Below, piece after piece: positions 11,901-24,640 of a stretch of DNA of 64,000 bases. Below the pieces are notes generated by a model. That model made no database searches and was not told the DNA's origin. It saw only the letters and a program-made list of their open reading frames with translations. The translations under genes and the position numbers were made by a program. The DNA comes from Notospermus geniculatus (taxonomy: Eukaryota > Nemertea > Pilidiophora > Heteronemertea > Lineidae), in NCBI GenBank assembly GCA_002633025.1, contig NMRB01001010.1:113742-177741 (forward strand), written 5' to 3'. Position 1 is the first letter of the stretch. Each line of letters starts with the position of its first letter.

Positions 11901-12549
11901 GGTAAGAAGTTGTTAATTTTCTCTAGATTTCTTGAAAATGACCATGAAGTTACCTTGAGGACCAAGAAAATTAGTCCTCCTGTGGTAAAAGGCTGGGTAT
12001 CTCGACTTCTGATTGGTGGGGGCATGGTTGATTTTAGTAACAGCTATGTCATGTACATGTGCTACATACCAAGCACAGGGCAGTGTAGAGTGTAGCTGTT
12101 ACTTTTATTGACCACACACTCCTTGACCACAAGTGGAATACTGACTTCTACAGTTGGTGGGTAAGTGGTGTGTACAGGTATTGTCATTGGAAATGAAAAT
12201 ATGTGATTAAAGTTTGTGCAATAGTTGTATCATGTGATAAATGTCAGGGTATGTATCTGATTGGTCAGTGGAGTTGATACATCTTTAAAATATTTGTATA
12301 AGTTATAAGTCACTACGTACTTTTATTTGTTTTGCAAAGTGATTGTTGCTTTTATCTCTCTATTAGGTATATTAAGTCTGTTTTGTTGCGATGTAGCTCA
12401 ACTTGGCAACCTTGGTATGTCATATTCCTCATGATACCTACCGTAACTGCAAGCCAATGTAATTTCGAGATCAAAATTTCGAAGTCTACCAGAGTAGTCC
12501 TTGACGAAGTTCTGATTTATAAAGTCGAGTCATACAAATTCTAGTCCAT
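8936..12549. other. 3' flank of the SEC14-like gene, no further gene seen
   Basis: About 3.6 kb of AT-rich DNA. No exon with conserved coding and no AATAAA near the stop were found; the first AATAAA I see is near 11681. It contains the small MITE at 9952-10030. The equivalent stretch in copy 2 is 17055-20637. Confidence 0.5.
9952..10030. mobile_element. MITE of the TAGACTGGT-end family
   Basis: TAGACTGGTCCCCTACC at the left and GGAGGACCAGTCTA at the right form an inverted repeat of 79 bp. The flanking 9-mers TCATTCCTA and TCGTTCTAC are alike but decayed. The second copy is at 18064-18137. Confidence 0.65.
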
Positions 12550-12790
12550 TCTTTGGCAAGTTTTTGATTTATACTTGAGTCATACACAGATTCCTAAGTC
12601 TAGGCATCGACGAATTTTTGATTTATATTTGAGTCATACACAGATTCCCAAGTCTAGTCATCGACGAGTTTTTGATTTATATTTGAGTCATACAGATTCC
12701 CAAGTCTAGTCATCAACAAGTTTTTGATTTATATTTGAGTCATACAGATTCCCAAGTCTAGTCATCGATGAGTTTTTGATTTATATTTGA
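12550..12790 (+). repeat. Tandem repeat of about 50-58 bp, five units
   Basis: Units contain AGTTTTTGATTTATATTTGA, GTCATACA and CCCAAGTCTAGTCATCGA with minor length variation. The duplicate block is at 20638-20884. Confidence 0.9.
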
Positions 12791-12950
12791 CTGTAATCGA
12801 ACAAAAATCTCTTGTAAACATCCATCTCTCGCACCTGTCAGGTAGGGAGTGTTAGTGACCTCAGTTTCTCAGGATGGTATTCATCCTATCTGTCTAGCAG
12901 TTGCAAATTTCTTGTGATCATATTTTACTCCTCTTCTCTGGTAATTCTCA

Positions 12951-13527
12951 GGATCAAGTTGGTACACAGAATGATCCTCTGTTAATTAGCTATCACGTTG
13001 GTACACAGAATGATCCTCTGTTTATAATTACATGTAGCTATCACGTTGGTACACAGAATGATCCGCTGTTAATTACCTATCAAGTTGGTACACAGGGAGC
13101 CACTGTTGATTACCTATCAAATTGGTACACAGAAGGAGCCACTGTTAATTGCCTATCAAGTTGGTACACAGAATGATCCACTGTTAATTACCTGTCAAGT
13201 TGGTAGGCCTACACAGAAAGATCTGTCAAGTTGAGTACACAGAAGGATCTATCTATCAAGTTGAGTACACAGAAGGATCTATCTATCAAGTTGAGTACAC
13301 AGAAGGATCTACCGGTATCTATCAAGTTGGTACACAGAATGATCCACTATTAATTACCTATTAAGTTGGTACACAGAAGGATCCATCTGTCGAGTTGAGT
13401 ACACAGAAGGATCTATCTGTGAAGTTGGTACACAGAAGGATCCAGTGTTAATTACCTGTCAAGTTGGTACACAGAAGGATCCACTTATTAATTACCTGTC
13501 AAGTTGGTACTATGCAGAAGGATCAAG
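12951..13527 (+). repeat. Minisatellite, mixed units of about 20 and 39 bp
   Basis: The core GTTGGTACACAGAAKGATC recurs about 15 times, separated by TGTTAATTACCTATCAA-type linkers of varying length. The array is shared by both copies (see 21077-21663) with internal gains and losses. Any ORF through it is only a product of the repeat. Confidence 0.9.
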
Positions 13528-14764
13528 TGGCTTAAGTTGTTGAACCTGATGAGGAAAAAATTTGCTTATAAAAAACGAATTATGTTGATGAAACGGTGTT
13601 ATTTTTCCCCATTCAAAAGAATTCAACTCGTTTATCTTGGAGTGTCTATCAGAGTCTACCATTGTTACTGTTAGTATGTTGAGAAGTGTGTTTTGGTTAT
13701 GTTGAGAAATGATTTGGTATGAACACATACGTTGTAGGTGAATCTAGTCAAACAGTCCAAGTTCTGGGAGGTGAGTGTCAGTCAGTATTGTCCAACTGCC
13801 ACAATATTACTGAGTGGTGCTGTACGACGGTTTTGCAAAATATCAGGCCTATCCAATTTCCCAAAAAGGCTGTGAAAACCCCAAAGGTCATCGCAAAACG
13901 TGGTGGAAAAAGCTGTCATCATGGAAACTGGCCTCTGACCACTTTGGTACGATGGACTGGTTTTCCTGTCCATGACATCGTTTTCTTCACGATAGACCAG
14001 AGTTCTGGTCCATGACGCTACCATACTAGCGTCGCATTCATAATGCAGCAGCAGCAGCGTGTACTAAATTGTATAATACATAATGACATAGATGCCAGTA
14101 GTGTGGGAAATATGACGTACATGTAGGACACACTGTGACAAAGTGGATAAGTGTGCGGTCCTTCTCTCTCCTACAGCTGACTGGAAAGATACTCTCTTGA
14201 ATGTGATTGATGCAGAACAACTTCCAGTGAAATATGGAGGCACAATGACTGACCCTGACGGAAATGGATCTTGTAAAACAATGGTGAGTCGTTCAGGATA
14301 CATCAATTTTGTACTGACCCTGATTGACAGATAAGAAATCGGGCCTGCTAATAGAGCCTGTGGACTTCCTGCTTTCCTGTACATGTAGCAGGAGGAACCG
14401 GAGTGTGTGGAGAAAACCTAAGCTGACAAAGTGTGGCCCTCTCTATCACATGAAGAATGGGTCACTTCAAGCGAGCATAAATGACAGGGAGAGGGGCAAG
14501 TAGGTGAAGGGTTTAGCGGATTCTGGAAACTTCGGACATCTGCTCTGATACAGTTGTAGTACCCGCTATAGTTATGTTATTAGTAAGCCCATCAGGTATC
14601 TGTTGCTGGGTGTGGCAGATGCGACCAGGTTCACTCAGTCAATATATGTTCAAGGCTGAAATGCTGGGAAATGGCATCTTCAGTGTGCAGTGTCCTACGT
14701 GAGGGGTGACCCCCCTCCAGCTCCACCCTTGCTGACCCTCGATCCCTGGACCCCCCTCTGCTCG

Positions 14765-14865
14765 AAATTCTACATGCACCTGTGGGTCTGACCAGGATTG
14801 AACCTGGATGTTCAGATGTGACAGGCAGCAATATATTCCTTTCACCACTCTGACATGCTGTGGAA
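14765..14865 (-). mobile_element. tRNA-derived SINE head, second copy
   Basis: Counterpart of 7640-7735; the B box has one change (GGTTCAATCCT). Confidence 0.5.
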
Positions 14866-15204
14866 GTCATGGAAGCTGCTCCATTGGCAGTTTGAGGATG
14901 AAAGATTAGACTGAGATCGCTATTTCAAATCCTTCTCAAGATTCTGAGACTATTTTACTACATTTACTTGCAGATTCAGTATGGAGGGACCATACCACAG
15001 TCATTGTACATCGGTTTAGCCCATGAGCATTCATCTAAATCACTTCTTGAAACCTGCATTAAGAGTCATTCTAGTCTTAGTCTCCCATTTGAAGTGAAAG
15101 AACCAGAGAGTATCATGAGGTATGTACAAAGTAGCCTACTGATATACAATGTACATGTAATATTGGAAAAAAGTGTTGTGTGCTGTGTAAACTATAAATG
15201 TAGT

Positions 15205-15376
15205 TCCCAGTCTCTGCAGAAATCTTTTTGAGGAACTTGAGGAGCAGCTGGCTGATTCAGCACACCTCCTTTCAGACCAGTTGAGATTACATGTACAAGT
15301 GGCAAGTCGGTGCGGAATCAAACCCAAGACATCACGGTCGTGAGTCCAGTGCTCAGCCACTGCGCCACTCTGCTCC
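15205..15376 (-). mobile_element. tRNA-derived SINE, second copy
   Basis: Counterpart of 8088-8262, with box A at 15367-15357 and B box at 15325-15315 both intact. Confidence 0.75.
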
Positions 15377-15772
15377 CCAAAGAAGAGTAAAAACCTTTGG
15401 AAAACCGATTTAAAAATTTAAAACCTTCCAAGTAATCACACATGTCCTATCCTTCCAGCTGGGAATTCAGAACTGAAAAAAATGACATCGAATTTGGCAT
15501 CTTCCGCAAAAAATCCGACAGTGAGGATGAGAAGGATATGGAGAGTATTATTCCAAAACAGAGGGTCAACAGCCACATGGTGCCTGAGACTGGGGTAGCC
15601 ATATTGCGTGAAGTTGGATCATGTAAGTCTTGTGTTCAAACCATTTAAAAGTCTATATTTCACTTACAATGTTACAATGTACCGGTACCTAATGTTGATA
15701 ATAAACTTCTGTGTTTGAAAAGCCACTCATCACTTTCAGACAATCGGTCAAGTTCATTGTATGTATGTGCAT

Positions 15773-16790
15773 TGTTCAGTGACCAATGTTAGAAAAATTG
15801 CCCTTTTTGAAAGTGCAACAGAGTTTCACTGTGCCACAGAATTGCCTTGCAATTTGTCTCTCAGATGCTGGGAAATTGCACCAACGGCCTTCTAGATTTC
15901 GAAATCCCCGAGACCCCCGCCGTGGCTTCTTGCCTTAAGGTCGATCTATAGTCATTGGGTTTTCCCCAGACAAACACATTACAAGGGACTCACTGGCGTG
16001 AAACTGAATGAATCATAATGAATAATAATTGCCTCTACTCTGTTCGCCAATTTTAGGCCGCGCTAGCGCTCAAATAGATCTTATTGTTGTCAGTCAGTTA
16101 ATAGGCCTTGGCATTCAATGGTCTGCTGATTTGCACATGTAATATTTGGAAACGCACCATAGTGAACGTGTGTTGCAAATAGAAAACAAACCCACGTGAA
16201 GAATAAAGTTTCAAACTTGCGAGCAGTTTTTCTTCCACTTTTATAAACATTTTTCAAACTTTGAAAATGGTAATGTGTTGTTCACCAAATGGAGCTTGTC
16301 TGTATAACAGCCGATTCTGGGTTTTTGAAGTAGATGTTCGCGATATTCACGAAAAAGAGAAAATTATAAGGAGTAAAAGCTAAACTTTGTTAATTATAAG
16401 CATAATTAACATATTTTTTTTAAATCTGCGTTTATACGGACATGCGCTAGGTATGGCTGCGTCTTTTCCAACAGAGTTCGCTTCGATGCGACATAGCATG
16501 TTAACGTAAAATTGCTCAAGGAAATTTTTTCGGCCTTTCCAACAAAGTCATTTTTCTGGGCAATCCGGAAATAGGATCAAGTTATTTAGGGTGAAAGTTC
16601 ACTTACATGCTTCATACGTAACGTACCGTACTAGAAATGTTTTTGTAATCATTGTTATAAATGAATTATCACAAGTTGAAGTTGGGCAGTTCAGCGCCAC
16701 GCAGTAGGTATAGATCGACCTTAAAGGCTTTATCAGTCTGCCTGTGGCCTTCTGTGCCCCTTTACCGCAATCCTGGATCTGCCCCTGGCA
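15773..16790. mobile_element. About 1 kb insertion in the last intron, copy 2 only
   Basis: Copy 1 has about 20 bp between TATGTGCATTG and GTGTGCTGCACTG where copy 2 has about 1 kb. Inside is an inverted pair, CTTAAGGTCGATCTATA at 15934 and TATAGATCGACCTTAAAG at about 16711. There is also an ATGCTGGGAAATTGCA... block of a kind I associate with degenerate hAT-type elements in marine invertebrates. No clear target duplication or transposase ORF; the edges are approximate. Confidence 0.55.
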
Positions 16791-17054
16791 TGTGTGCGCT
16801 GCACTGCACTGAGCTGAGCGTCTGCTTGTTGTCTTGCTGTAGGGAGTTGATTGTGAAGGGGTTGAAAACGTTAATTGTAAAGGGGTTAAATAGGTTCTTT
16901 CCCATCTGCACTGAGCATTTTTTAAGCCCTCTCTGTTGTGGCATCATCAGAATGTTTACATTTTTCAGATATTGTCAAGTTTGATAACTCCTACAGCCGT
17001 ATGAGAAGCAAGAAGTTGTTCTACTCTGTGGATGTTGCAGCCCCAGAGATCTAA

Positions 17055-20000
17055 AGTGGATGGACGGGGAGAAAGGGCATAGTATTAACATAGTCTGGAG
17101 TAAATTTGTTCCCATTTCACTGGTAGGACTAAACACTGAGACCGGTAGCACCTGTTATCCATTATTACATGATTGGCTGAAAAGCAGCCGAAGAACATGC
17201 ATTGATTGGTCACTCTCATTCAACAAAAGTGAAATCAATGTTTTTTTAACCAATCATCAGCTGATTTTCAGCCAATCACCTGATTATTGATGATAGGCAC
17301 TGCCGAACTCTGCATTTAGTCCAAATGGTGTGATTGGAAACCAATCCCAGTCTGGTGTCGATACCTGGAAGGGAAATATTGGCCCATTGATCGTAGATGT
17401 ATTGCATGTCTTTGTAAAGTCTGGCCACATCTAACTTTGACCCAATGAAATGCGGAAGTCAGGAAATGAGACTTAAATTCCTGGTTTTCAATTTGTAACC
17501 GAAATGGAACAAAGTATAGTCCAATCGCACTGTCGATCAGTTATTCAAGAGTTGCGTGTGATTAAATATCGGTGGAAAATCCAACTAATATACTGCCTAC
17601 TTCCACATTCCATTGGGTCAAAGTTACATGTGGCCATACTTTACTTCAGGACAGGCTGTGGACAAATGATTATCCAGACTTAGAGGCGTTACAAAAACCC
17701 CCTCTTACTGGGTATATTTCCCTTCTTGGTAGGCCACAATATGCAAACAATCAATCCATGGCATCATTTGAAAAGTATACGTTGATTTTTAATTTCATTT
17801 AAATGTATATTGAAGCAGTTGTAGACAAATCTTGCCGCTGATGATCTGTCTGTAAATAGTGCAAAAAATGTAAACAGAATTTCAACAAATGTGCAATCCA
17901 CCGAAACGCTGAGCACCAGCGATGAATCATTCTGCCCACCTGCTGTTTTTGGCAGTGGGTGAATCCTAGTCAATATTCTATTGAATTACAAGCCTGAACA
18001 TAATTTCACTTTTTTTTACCCCTGACATAATATTGCACCTATTGGGTTATTGTTTCATTCCTACAGACTGGTCCCCTACCCTCATAATGCTCCACTCTAC
18101 CCGTAGCGGAGTGTTACAAAGGCGGAGGACCAGTTTATCATGCTAAAAGAGATAGGATTTAAACTCGTCAGGGAAGATGATTTTTAATTCCCACGGCTCA
18201 AAGTTAATTTTTGGCCTGAGAAGAACAAATGCAACTAGCCTCAAGTTAGGTAGATTGAAGCACCGTAATGCATTTTGTACATGCACGGATTCATTTGTAC
18301 ATGTACAGGTACATGCACAGATGCATTTGTGCATGTGCAGATTTTACATTTGCAACGACAACGAAAAGAAACGGCACCGTCACAATGTAAACAGTAGTTA
18401 GGTATATTTAGCGTGTAAAATGGCTTCTGGCATGTGAACACCACATGTGTTCAGCTCATTACATGGATAAGCTCTTCAATCTTAAAATAACGGATAAAAG
18501 TGTGTTTTTGTTGGTGATACTCAGAGTATTAATGCAATTGAATTGTATATATATATATTGGAATTCTATGTATGTGTTGTTGATATTTAAAGAATACTTG
18601 GTATTAATGCAGTTGCATTTAGTGGTATTGTATATTCTACAGGAACTAGTCGATGCAATAGGATGATTCAGATTATGCAACTAGTCAAATTAGTAAATGT
18701 GTTCTTGGGTGTGGAGGATAGTGCCTTGTTAGATATGTTGTGCAAGATGTTAGAAGATAAATGAAAACCTGAGACCTCATCAGCAATAAGTTATGGTTGA
18801 TTTTTGTGATCGGGTCACTTGCGCTGTTTATGTTGTGTGTATAATTTGTTATTTTACCCATTCCTGACATCCTTGATGCAGTGCAACAGGGACGAAACGT
18901 CGAAAAATGAGCTACAGTTCCTCACTGATGTTCTTAGCGTAGCAGAATGCAGTACACCATAATTTAAATGTCTAGAGTGAAATCCTTGGGCCAAGTGACT
19001 GTTCAAACTACACTGGAACCTGTCTATTAAGGGCACCTTCGGGACTGATAGTTGGTGTCTTTAAAATGAGAGGTGCCCCGATTATAGAGGTCAAAATGAA
19101 TTTAGAAATGTCCAGTTTTGGACTGAATTTTGGTGTCCTTAATAGAGAGGTGTCCTCCTGGCAGAAGTGTCTCCTAAGAGAGGTTCCACTGTACATCTAC
19201 TATCAAATCATGTTGCCCAATCAGAGCTCTTATTACGCTCTGTAACCAATCAGCATTTGGTCTGAACTGCCAACACGAAATGATTAAGTTCGTTATAATT
19301 TTCATGTTTACAACTTTTAAGTCAAGTGTCATAATTCAGTCTTTATTGTAACTTAATTAGTTTTTGTGCATCTTTAACAATCTTACTATTATGTGACCAA
19401 TTGTTAGCAAGTCATATCATGTTCAAAAGGAAGTGAAGACAACAATTTCATTCCGTATGCCGTATTTACATATTTACATTCCATTCTCACATCATAATGT
19501 TAAAGAACATTGCAACTTCTCAGTCAAACATGCCATTTGCCAATGTCAATGTTGACCGCACAAAGTGCATGAACCCAAATTTTCACAATTTATTTACATG
19601 GACTGCACTCAGTCCTGTTGACGCAGTTCATGCCAACATTCCATTGATACCTTATTTTATCATAATTTATCAACGACTATTAAATAGCGGGATGCAACAC
19701 AGCTCAACCTAGAGGAGTTTCAACCTCTTTTGAACCCTTTTGCAATATGAAATATAAGATACCGGGGTAATAAAGCGTAAGGCACTTCGAGACTGTATTA
19801 CCGTGATAAGCGCTACATAAAAGGTCCGTCTTATTAAAAATTCATAAGCGAGCGATTATTACATTGATCATTACCGGTACTAAGAACAAGTAAGTTAACA
19901 TCAAATAGTGATCTCAATAAAGGATCAAATTTATTATACCGGCAGGTAGACAGTATTATCACGATTTTTTGTATCATTCGTTGCAATAATTAGTGGTAAG

Positions 20001-20637
20001 AAGTTGTTAATTTTCTCTAGATTTCTTGAAAATGTCCATGAAGTTACCTTGAGGACCAAGAAAATTAGTCCTCCTGTGGTAAAAGGCTGGGTATCTCGAC
20101 TTCTGATTGGTGGGGGCATGGTCGATTTTAGTAACAGCCATGTCATGTACGTGTGTTACATATCAAGCACAGGGCAGTGTAGTGTGTAGTTGTTACTTTT
20201 ATTGACCACACACCCATTGACCACAAGTGGAATACTGACTTCTACAGTTGGTGGGTAAGTGGTGTGTACAGGTATTGTCATTGGAAATGAAAATATGTGA
20301 TTAAAGTTTGTGCAATAGTTGTATCATGTGATAAATGTTGGGTATGTTATCTGATTGGTCAGTGGAGTTGATACATCTTTAAAATATTTGTATAAGTTAT
20401 AAGTCACTACGTACTTTTATTTGTTTTGCAATGTGATTGTTGCTTTTATCTCTCTATTAGGTATATTAAGTCTGTTTTGTTGCGATGTAGCTCAACTTGG
20501 CAACCTCGGTATGTCATTTTCTCATGATACCTAACATAACTGCAAGCCAGTGTAATTTCGAGATCAAAATTTCCAAGTCTACCAGAGTAGTCCTTGACGA
20601 AGTTCTGATTTATAAAGTCGAGTCATACAAATTCTAG
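17055..20637. other. Gene-free stretch (copy 2 counterpart of 8936-12549)
   Basis: Carries the MITE at 18064-18137; nothing else recognisable. Confidence 0.5.
18064..18137. mobile_element. MITE of the TAGACTGGT-end family, second copy
   Basis: Counterpart of 9952-10030. It lacks the CCGGTA hexamer present at 9993-9998. Confidence 0.6.
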
Positions 20638-20884
20638 TCCATTCTTTGGCAAGTTTTTGATTTATACTTGAGTCATACACAGATTCCTAAGTCTAGGCAT
20701 CGATGAATTTTTGATTTATATTTGAGTCATACACAGATTCCCAAGTCTAGTCATCGACGAGTTTTTGATTTATATTTGAGTCATACAGATTCCCAAGTCT
20801 AGTCATCAACAAGTTTTTGATTTATATTTGAGTCATACAGATTCCCAAGTCTAGTCATCGATGAGTTTTTGATTTATATTTGAC
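20638..20884 (+). repeat. Tandem repeat, second copy
   Basis: Counterpart of 12550-12790 with the same number of units. Confidence 0.9.
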
Positions 20885-21076
20885 TGTAATCGAACAAAAA
20901 TCTCTTGTATACATCCATCTTGAACCTTGTCAGGGTTACACAAGGGCTCCATCTCTCGCACCTGTCAGGTAGGGAGTGTTAGTGACCTCAGTTTCTCAGG
21001 ATGGTATTCAACCTATCTGTCTAGCAGTTGTAAATTTCTTGGATCATATTTTACTCCTCTTCTCTGTTAATTCTCA

Positions 21077-21663
21077 GGATCAAGTTGGTACACAGAATGA
21101 TCCTCTGTTAATTAGCTATCACATTGGTACACAGAATGATCCTCTGTTTATAATTACATGTAGCTATCACGTTGGTACACAGAATGATCCGCTGTTAATT
21201 ACCTATCAAGTTGGTACACAGAAGGAGCCACTGTTGATTACCTATCAAATTTGTACACAGAAGGAGCCACTGTTAATTGCCTATCAAGTTGGTACACAGA
21301 ATGATCCACTGTTAATTACCTGTCAAGTTGGTAGGCCTACACAGAAAGATCTATCTGTCAAGTTGAGTACACAGAAGGATCTATCTATCAAGTTGAGTAC
21401 ACAGAAGATTCTATCTTAATCTATCAAGTTGAGTACACAGAAGGATCTACCGGTATCTATCAAGTTGGTACACAGAATGATCCACTATTAATTACCTATT
21501 AAGTTGGTACACAGAAGGATCCATCTGTCGAGTTGAGTACACAGAAGGATCTATCTGTGAAGTTGGTACACAGAAGGATCCACTGTTAATTACCTGTCAA
21601 GTTGGTACACAGAAGGATCCACTTATTAATTACCTGTCAAGTTGGTACTATGCAGAAGGATCA
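21077..21663 (+). repeat. Minisatellite, second copy
   Basis: Counterpart of 12951-13527 with different unit losses and point changes. Confidence 0.9.
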
Positions 21664-22086
21664 AGTGGCTTAAGTTGCTGAACCCGAAGAGGAAAAAATT
21701 TGCTTATAAAAAACGAATTATGTTGATGAAACGGTGTTATTTTTCCCCATTCAAAAGAATTCAACTCGTTTATCTTGGAGTGTCTATCAGAGTCTATCAT
21801 TGTTACTGTTAGTATGTTGAGAAGTGTGTTTTGGTTATGTTGAGAAATGATTTGGTATGAACACATACGTTGTAGGTGAATCTAGTCAAATACTGTTAGA
21901 TATCAATAGATGTTCAGGCATGTAGGAGGAAAGCAAATGTAGATGTTGAGTATATTTTTGCATTCTGAAATTGTTGATGTAATAGACTCATAAAATAGAA
22001 TTCAGTCGATGTCGGTCAGTCGCTCTTTTCCCTCGTCTTTGTATTGTAAAAATAGGGGCTAGTTTGTGTCAGCCGTAAACATCCTA

Positions 22087-22235
22087 GCTGTATGTACCAA
22101 CGAAGATTGTCTTGAACTCATGGTTGAGCCACAACTTTTCCATTGTCACATCATGCTCTGCCGGGCAAACCTGAACAATTGAAAAGCTGTGGCTCAACCT
22201 GAGTTCAAGATAATCTTCGTTGGTGCATACGGCCC
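22087..22235. mobile_element. GGGGCCGTATGCACC-end hairpin MITE
   Basis: Arms of about 55 bp (GAAGATTGTCTTGAACTC... and its inverse) end in CGTATGCACC-like termini, with TA on both sides. Related copies are at 32745-33103 and 36324-36475. Confidence 0.75.
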
Positions 22236-23061
22236 TAAAGGCGCCTCGCTTGAGAGTTCTTTCACGCGATTTGGCTCTATGGCAACTCGAACAACTGATC
22301 ATACAAGTAGTTCTATCATCGGTCTCAGCGTAAGCCGTAAGGAAACAAACAACGGTGAATTACTAATACCTACTGTCAGCCAACTTCCGCGAGAAAACTC
22401 TCCCGTGGATCGGCGCCAATAGAGACGGTGACCAGTGGTTCTTGGTGTCCCTCTTGGCTTACTGGAGTCTGCGCAATCATTGCGGGCGAACGAGAAAAAG
22501 CGGAATGAAGGAGGTATCATTATCCGAAGCCCAAATAAAGGCGACGAACTGAAACAGAACTGCATTGATGATTTTTCATCAGTTCATCACTTCGGTAATT
22601 TTTGTCGGCTCTATGGCCAGCTGTGGAAGAAAATCCATCTGCTCTGTGGGGTTTGACTACAATGTATGCTCCCTGGTGTGAAATCCGAGATTGATTGTTT
22701 CGTTGCGCAAATTCCGGTAAGCCCACTCACTGTGTGGTTGTGACGTAGGAATTAAGAACCACTGATTACCTCAGGATGTGTTATAACGGAGGGATAAAGG
22801 ATGGTAAATTAAGGACTAATAGAGTGTGGTATAAGCATGACCCATGATGAGACCATTGTTATCTGGTTGGATTGAATAAACACCTACCAGTGCATTTGAT
22901 AGTTGTGTCTGGTCAGTCATATCAATATTGTTTTGCAAGAATCTCTGCCTACATATGTATCTATTGTCATCACTACAATTTTTTATTGCCCGCCCACTTT
23001 TTCGTTCAAACGACTGCATGGAATAATGAAATCAATTAATCTTCGCAGTGGATGTATACCC

Positions 23062-23215
23062 GACCGTCGGTTCCCCAGTTCATAAAATTTTCTTGTGGAC
23101 CCGACTGAAATTTCAATCAGTCGGGTCTCCAATTCATGAAATTTCCCTGTGGAACCGACTGAAATCTCTATTAGTCGGGTCTCCAATTATGAAAATTCTT
23201 GTGGAGCCGACGAGA
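23062..23215 (+). repeat. Three-unit tandem repeat of about 55 bp
   Basis: Units contain GTCGGGTCTCCAATTCATGA and CTGTGGAACCGACTGAAAT. Confidence 0.85.
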
Positions 23216-23501
23216 TTTAGGCCTAGGCCTATACCCGACGGAAGTTCTCACCGACCGTCGGGTAAATATCCCCAGCCATTAATCTTTCGCGACAAAAGGA
23301 ATCATCCGCTTGATCAAATGGGGGGGGGGGGTGGAGAGGGGGGTGCGGGGAGATGGAGGAGATGCGGCCGTTTGAGTTCGGACGCACCATTTCTTCGCCG
23401 GCGGGAAAGTAACGATAGCGCGAAGGTCGTAAGGGCCAAGTTGCGAGAACTTACAAATATAACGCAATGCGCAGTCATCAGTCGAGTTTTTCAGGCGCGA
23501 G

Positions 23502-23560
23502 TAGACTGGTGACCTGCCCTCGAGACGCGCCGATACGTACGACGGCAGGGGACCAGTCTA
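23502..23560. mobile_element. 59-bp MITE of the TAGACTGGT-end family
   Basis: Ends TAGACTGGTGACC and GGGACCAGTCTA; flanks AGGCGCGAG (23493-23501) and AGCCGCGAG (23561-23569) match at 8 of 9 bases, supporting a 9-bp target duplication. Confidence 0.75.
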
Positions 23561-24387
23561 AGCCGCGAGCGTCTCCCACACACTTCGCCGATACCCTAAT
23601 CATATTATCGTTTCCCTTTACGTCGACCTCGAGCCGTTCTCGTCACAATTCAGGCCGAATAATTGAAGTGTGTCCACATCCATAAATGTAAGCTACACAC
23701 CCACATGTATGCCTTTATTTAGCGTACTCAGAAAATGAGATGAAACGTGAACGGCGGGCGGAGCCGAGCCTCGATTCATTCCACGTGACGAACTCTTTCT
23801 GTCATCAATATTACTTGTATCAGGAGGCGCGGCCACGATGACAGGAAGATGGAACCATGGTTTCTACCGATTTTTTTCAAGAAAAACACTTTCTTTCAGG
23901 TTAGATACAAATACTTTTCTACACAATTGTTACATATAGGGCCTACTTATTACCTCAGTTGATACTAAAGCCCTGTTCCTCGATGGTTTGGTACTAAGCT
24001 GTGGGATCCCTTCCTCTTCGTGCCGACTGCCGCTCAGACTACGTAGCCTACCCCAGCAGGCTGATTGTGTGTTGATTGCTGCATTATAGGCCTGTATCCT
24101 GTCTGCTTGAACAACATAGTAAAGTAACAAAGTGAACATGAACGTTGACATTTCGCTAAAATAGTGATATTAGAGTTCCTCTTCTTTTCTGCTATGTCGC
24201 AAAGTTTCATCGGGAAGAACCGCTCGTACCGCCGCGGGCTCCATCTCAAACCTACAATGTAATAGTACCGGTATGCTGACACAATGCGAAGGAAACCCAC
24301 CACACACCAGTTTGTGGCTAGAAAGCTGACGGCGGGCAATACTCATCAAAAGAGAATTTTCGCCGAGTCCTCGAAACACCCAACGCG

Positions 24388-24640
24388 AACACCAATCCCA
24401 TTGTTCGATGCCAACTTCGCGAAACGCCAACCCCATTTTCGATGCCAACTTCTCAAACCGCCAACCCCATTGTTCGATGCCAACTTCTCGAAACGCCAAC
24501 CCCATTATTGTTCGATGCCACCTTCTCGAAACGCCAATCCCATTTGTTCGATGCCAACTTCTCGAAACGCCAATCCCATTGTTTGATGCCAAATACTGAA
24601 AACACCAACGCGAACGCCAATCCTATTGTTCGATGCCACG
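24388..24640 (+). repeat. Minisatellite of about 34 bp units
   Basis: Units contain CCCATTGTTCGATGCCAACT and TCTCGAAACGCCAA. Copy B (31405-31772) has about three more units. Frames through it look like repetitive proteins but are artefacts of the array. Confidence 0.9.

Larger units (their letters stand above)
6605..13752 (+). repeat. Duplication 2, copy 1 (7148 bp)
   Basis: Begins inside exon 7 of the SEC14-like gene at CAGTCCAAG and ends at TCTAGTCAAA. It is followed directly, without gap or N, by a second copy starting again at CAGTCCAAG. The copies align over their whole length apart from small indels and one insertion of about 1 kb. Confidence 0.95.
13753..17054 (+). pseudogene. Second copy of SEC14-like exons 7 (part) to 11
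   Basis: The last 18 nt of exon 7 (13753-13770), then exons 14177-14283, 14974-15119, 15459-15622 and 16969-17054, keep every splice site and the frame. They differ from the first copy at four positions, all synonymous (a Pro, a Ser, a Phe and a Gly codon). No upstream exons exist here, so this copy cannot be a complete gene. Intact frame with only silent changes argues for the second allele placed next to the first, rather than a decaying duplicate. Confidence 0.85.
13753..21890 (+). repeat. Duplication 2, copy 2 (8138 bp)
   Basis: Direct repeat of 6605-13752. It is 990 bp longer, mostly because of an extra segment at about 15773-16790. The junction at 13752/13753 shows no filler and essentially no microhomology. 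Confidence 0.95.
21891..23605. other. Spacer between duplications 2 and 3
   Basis: No gene recognised. Contains a GGCC-type MITE (22087-22235), a tandem repeat (23062-23215), a C/G-rich patch with a G10 run near 23322, and a small MITE (23502-23560). Confidence 0.5.

Noticed and set aside
12951-13527. Regularly spaced repeats resembling a CRISPR array
   Set aside because: Units and linkers are all variants of one another, with no unique spacers, in a genome with spliced genes; it is a minisatellite.
23048-23512. 154-codon ORF
   Set aside because: It crosses the 55-bp tandem repeat and a G-run; no domain and no splice context.
24284-24600. Overlapping frames encoding repetitive NANPI-like proteins on both strands
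   Set aside because: They follow the 34-bp minisatellite in several frames at once and show no codon preference; copy B has a different unit number.
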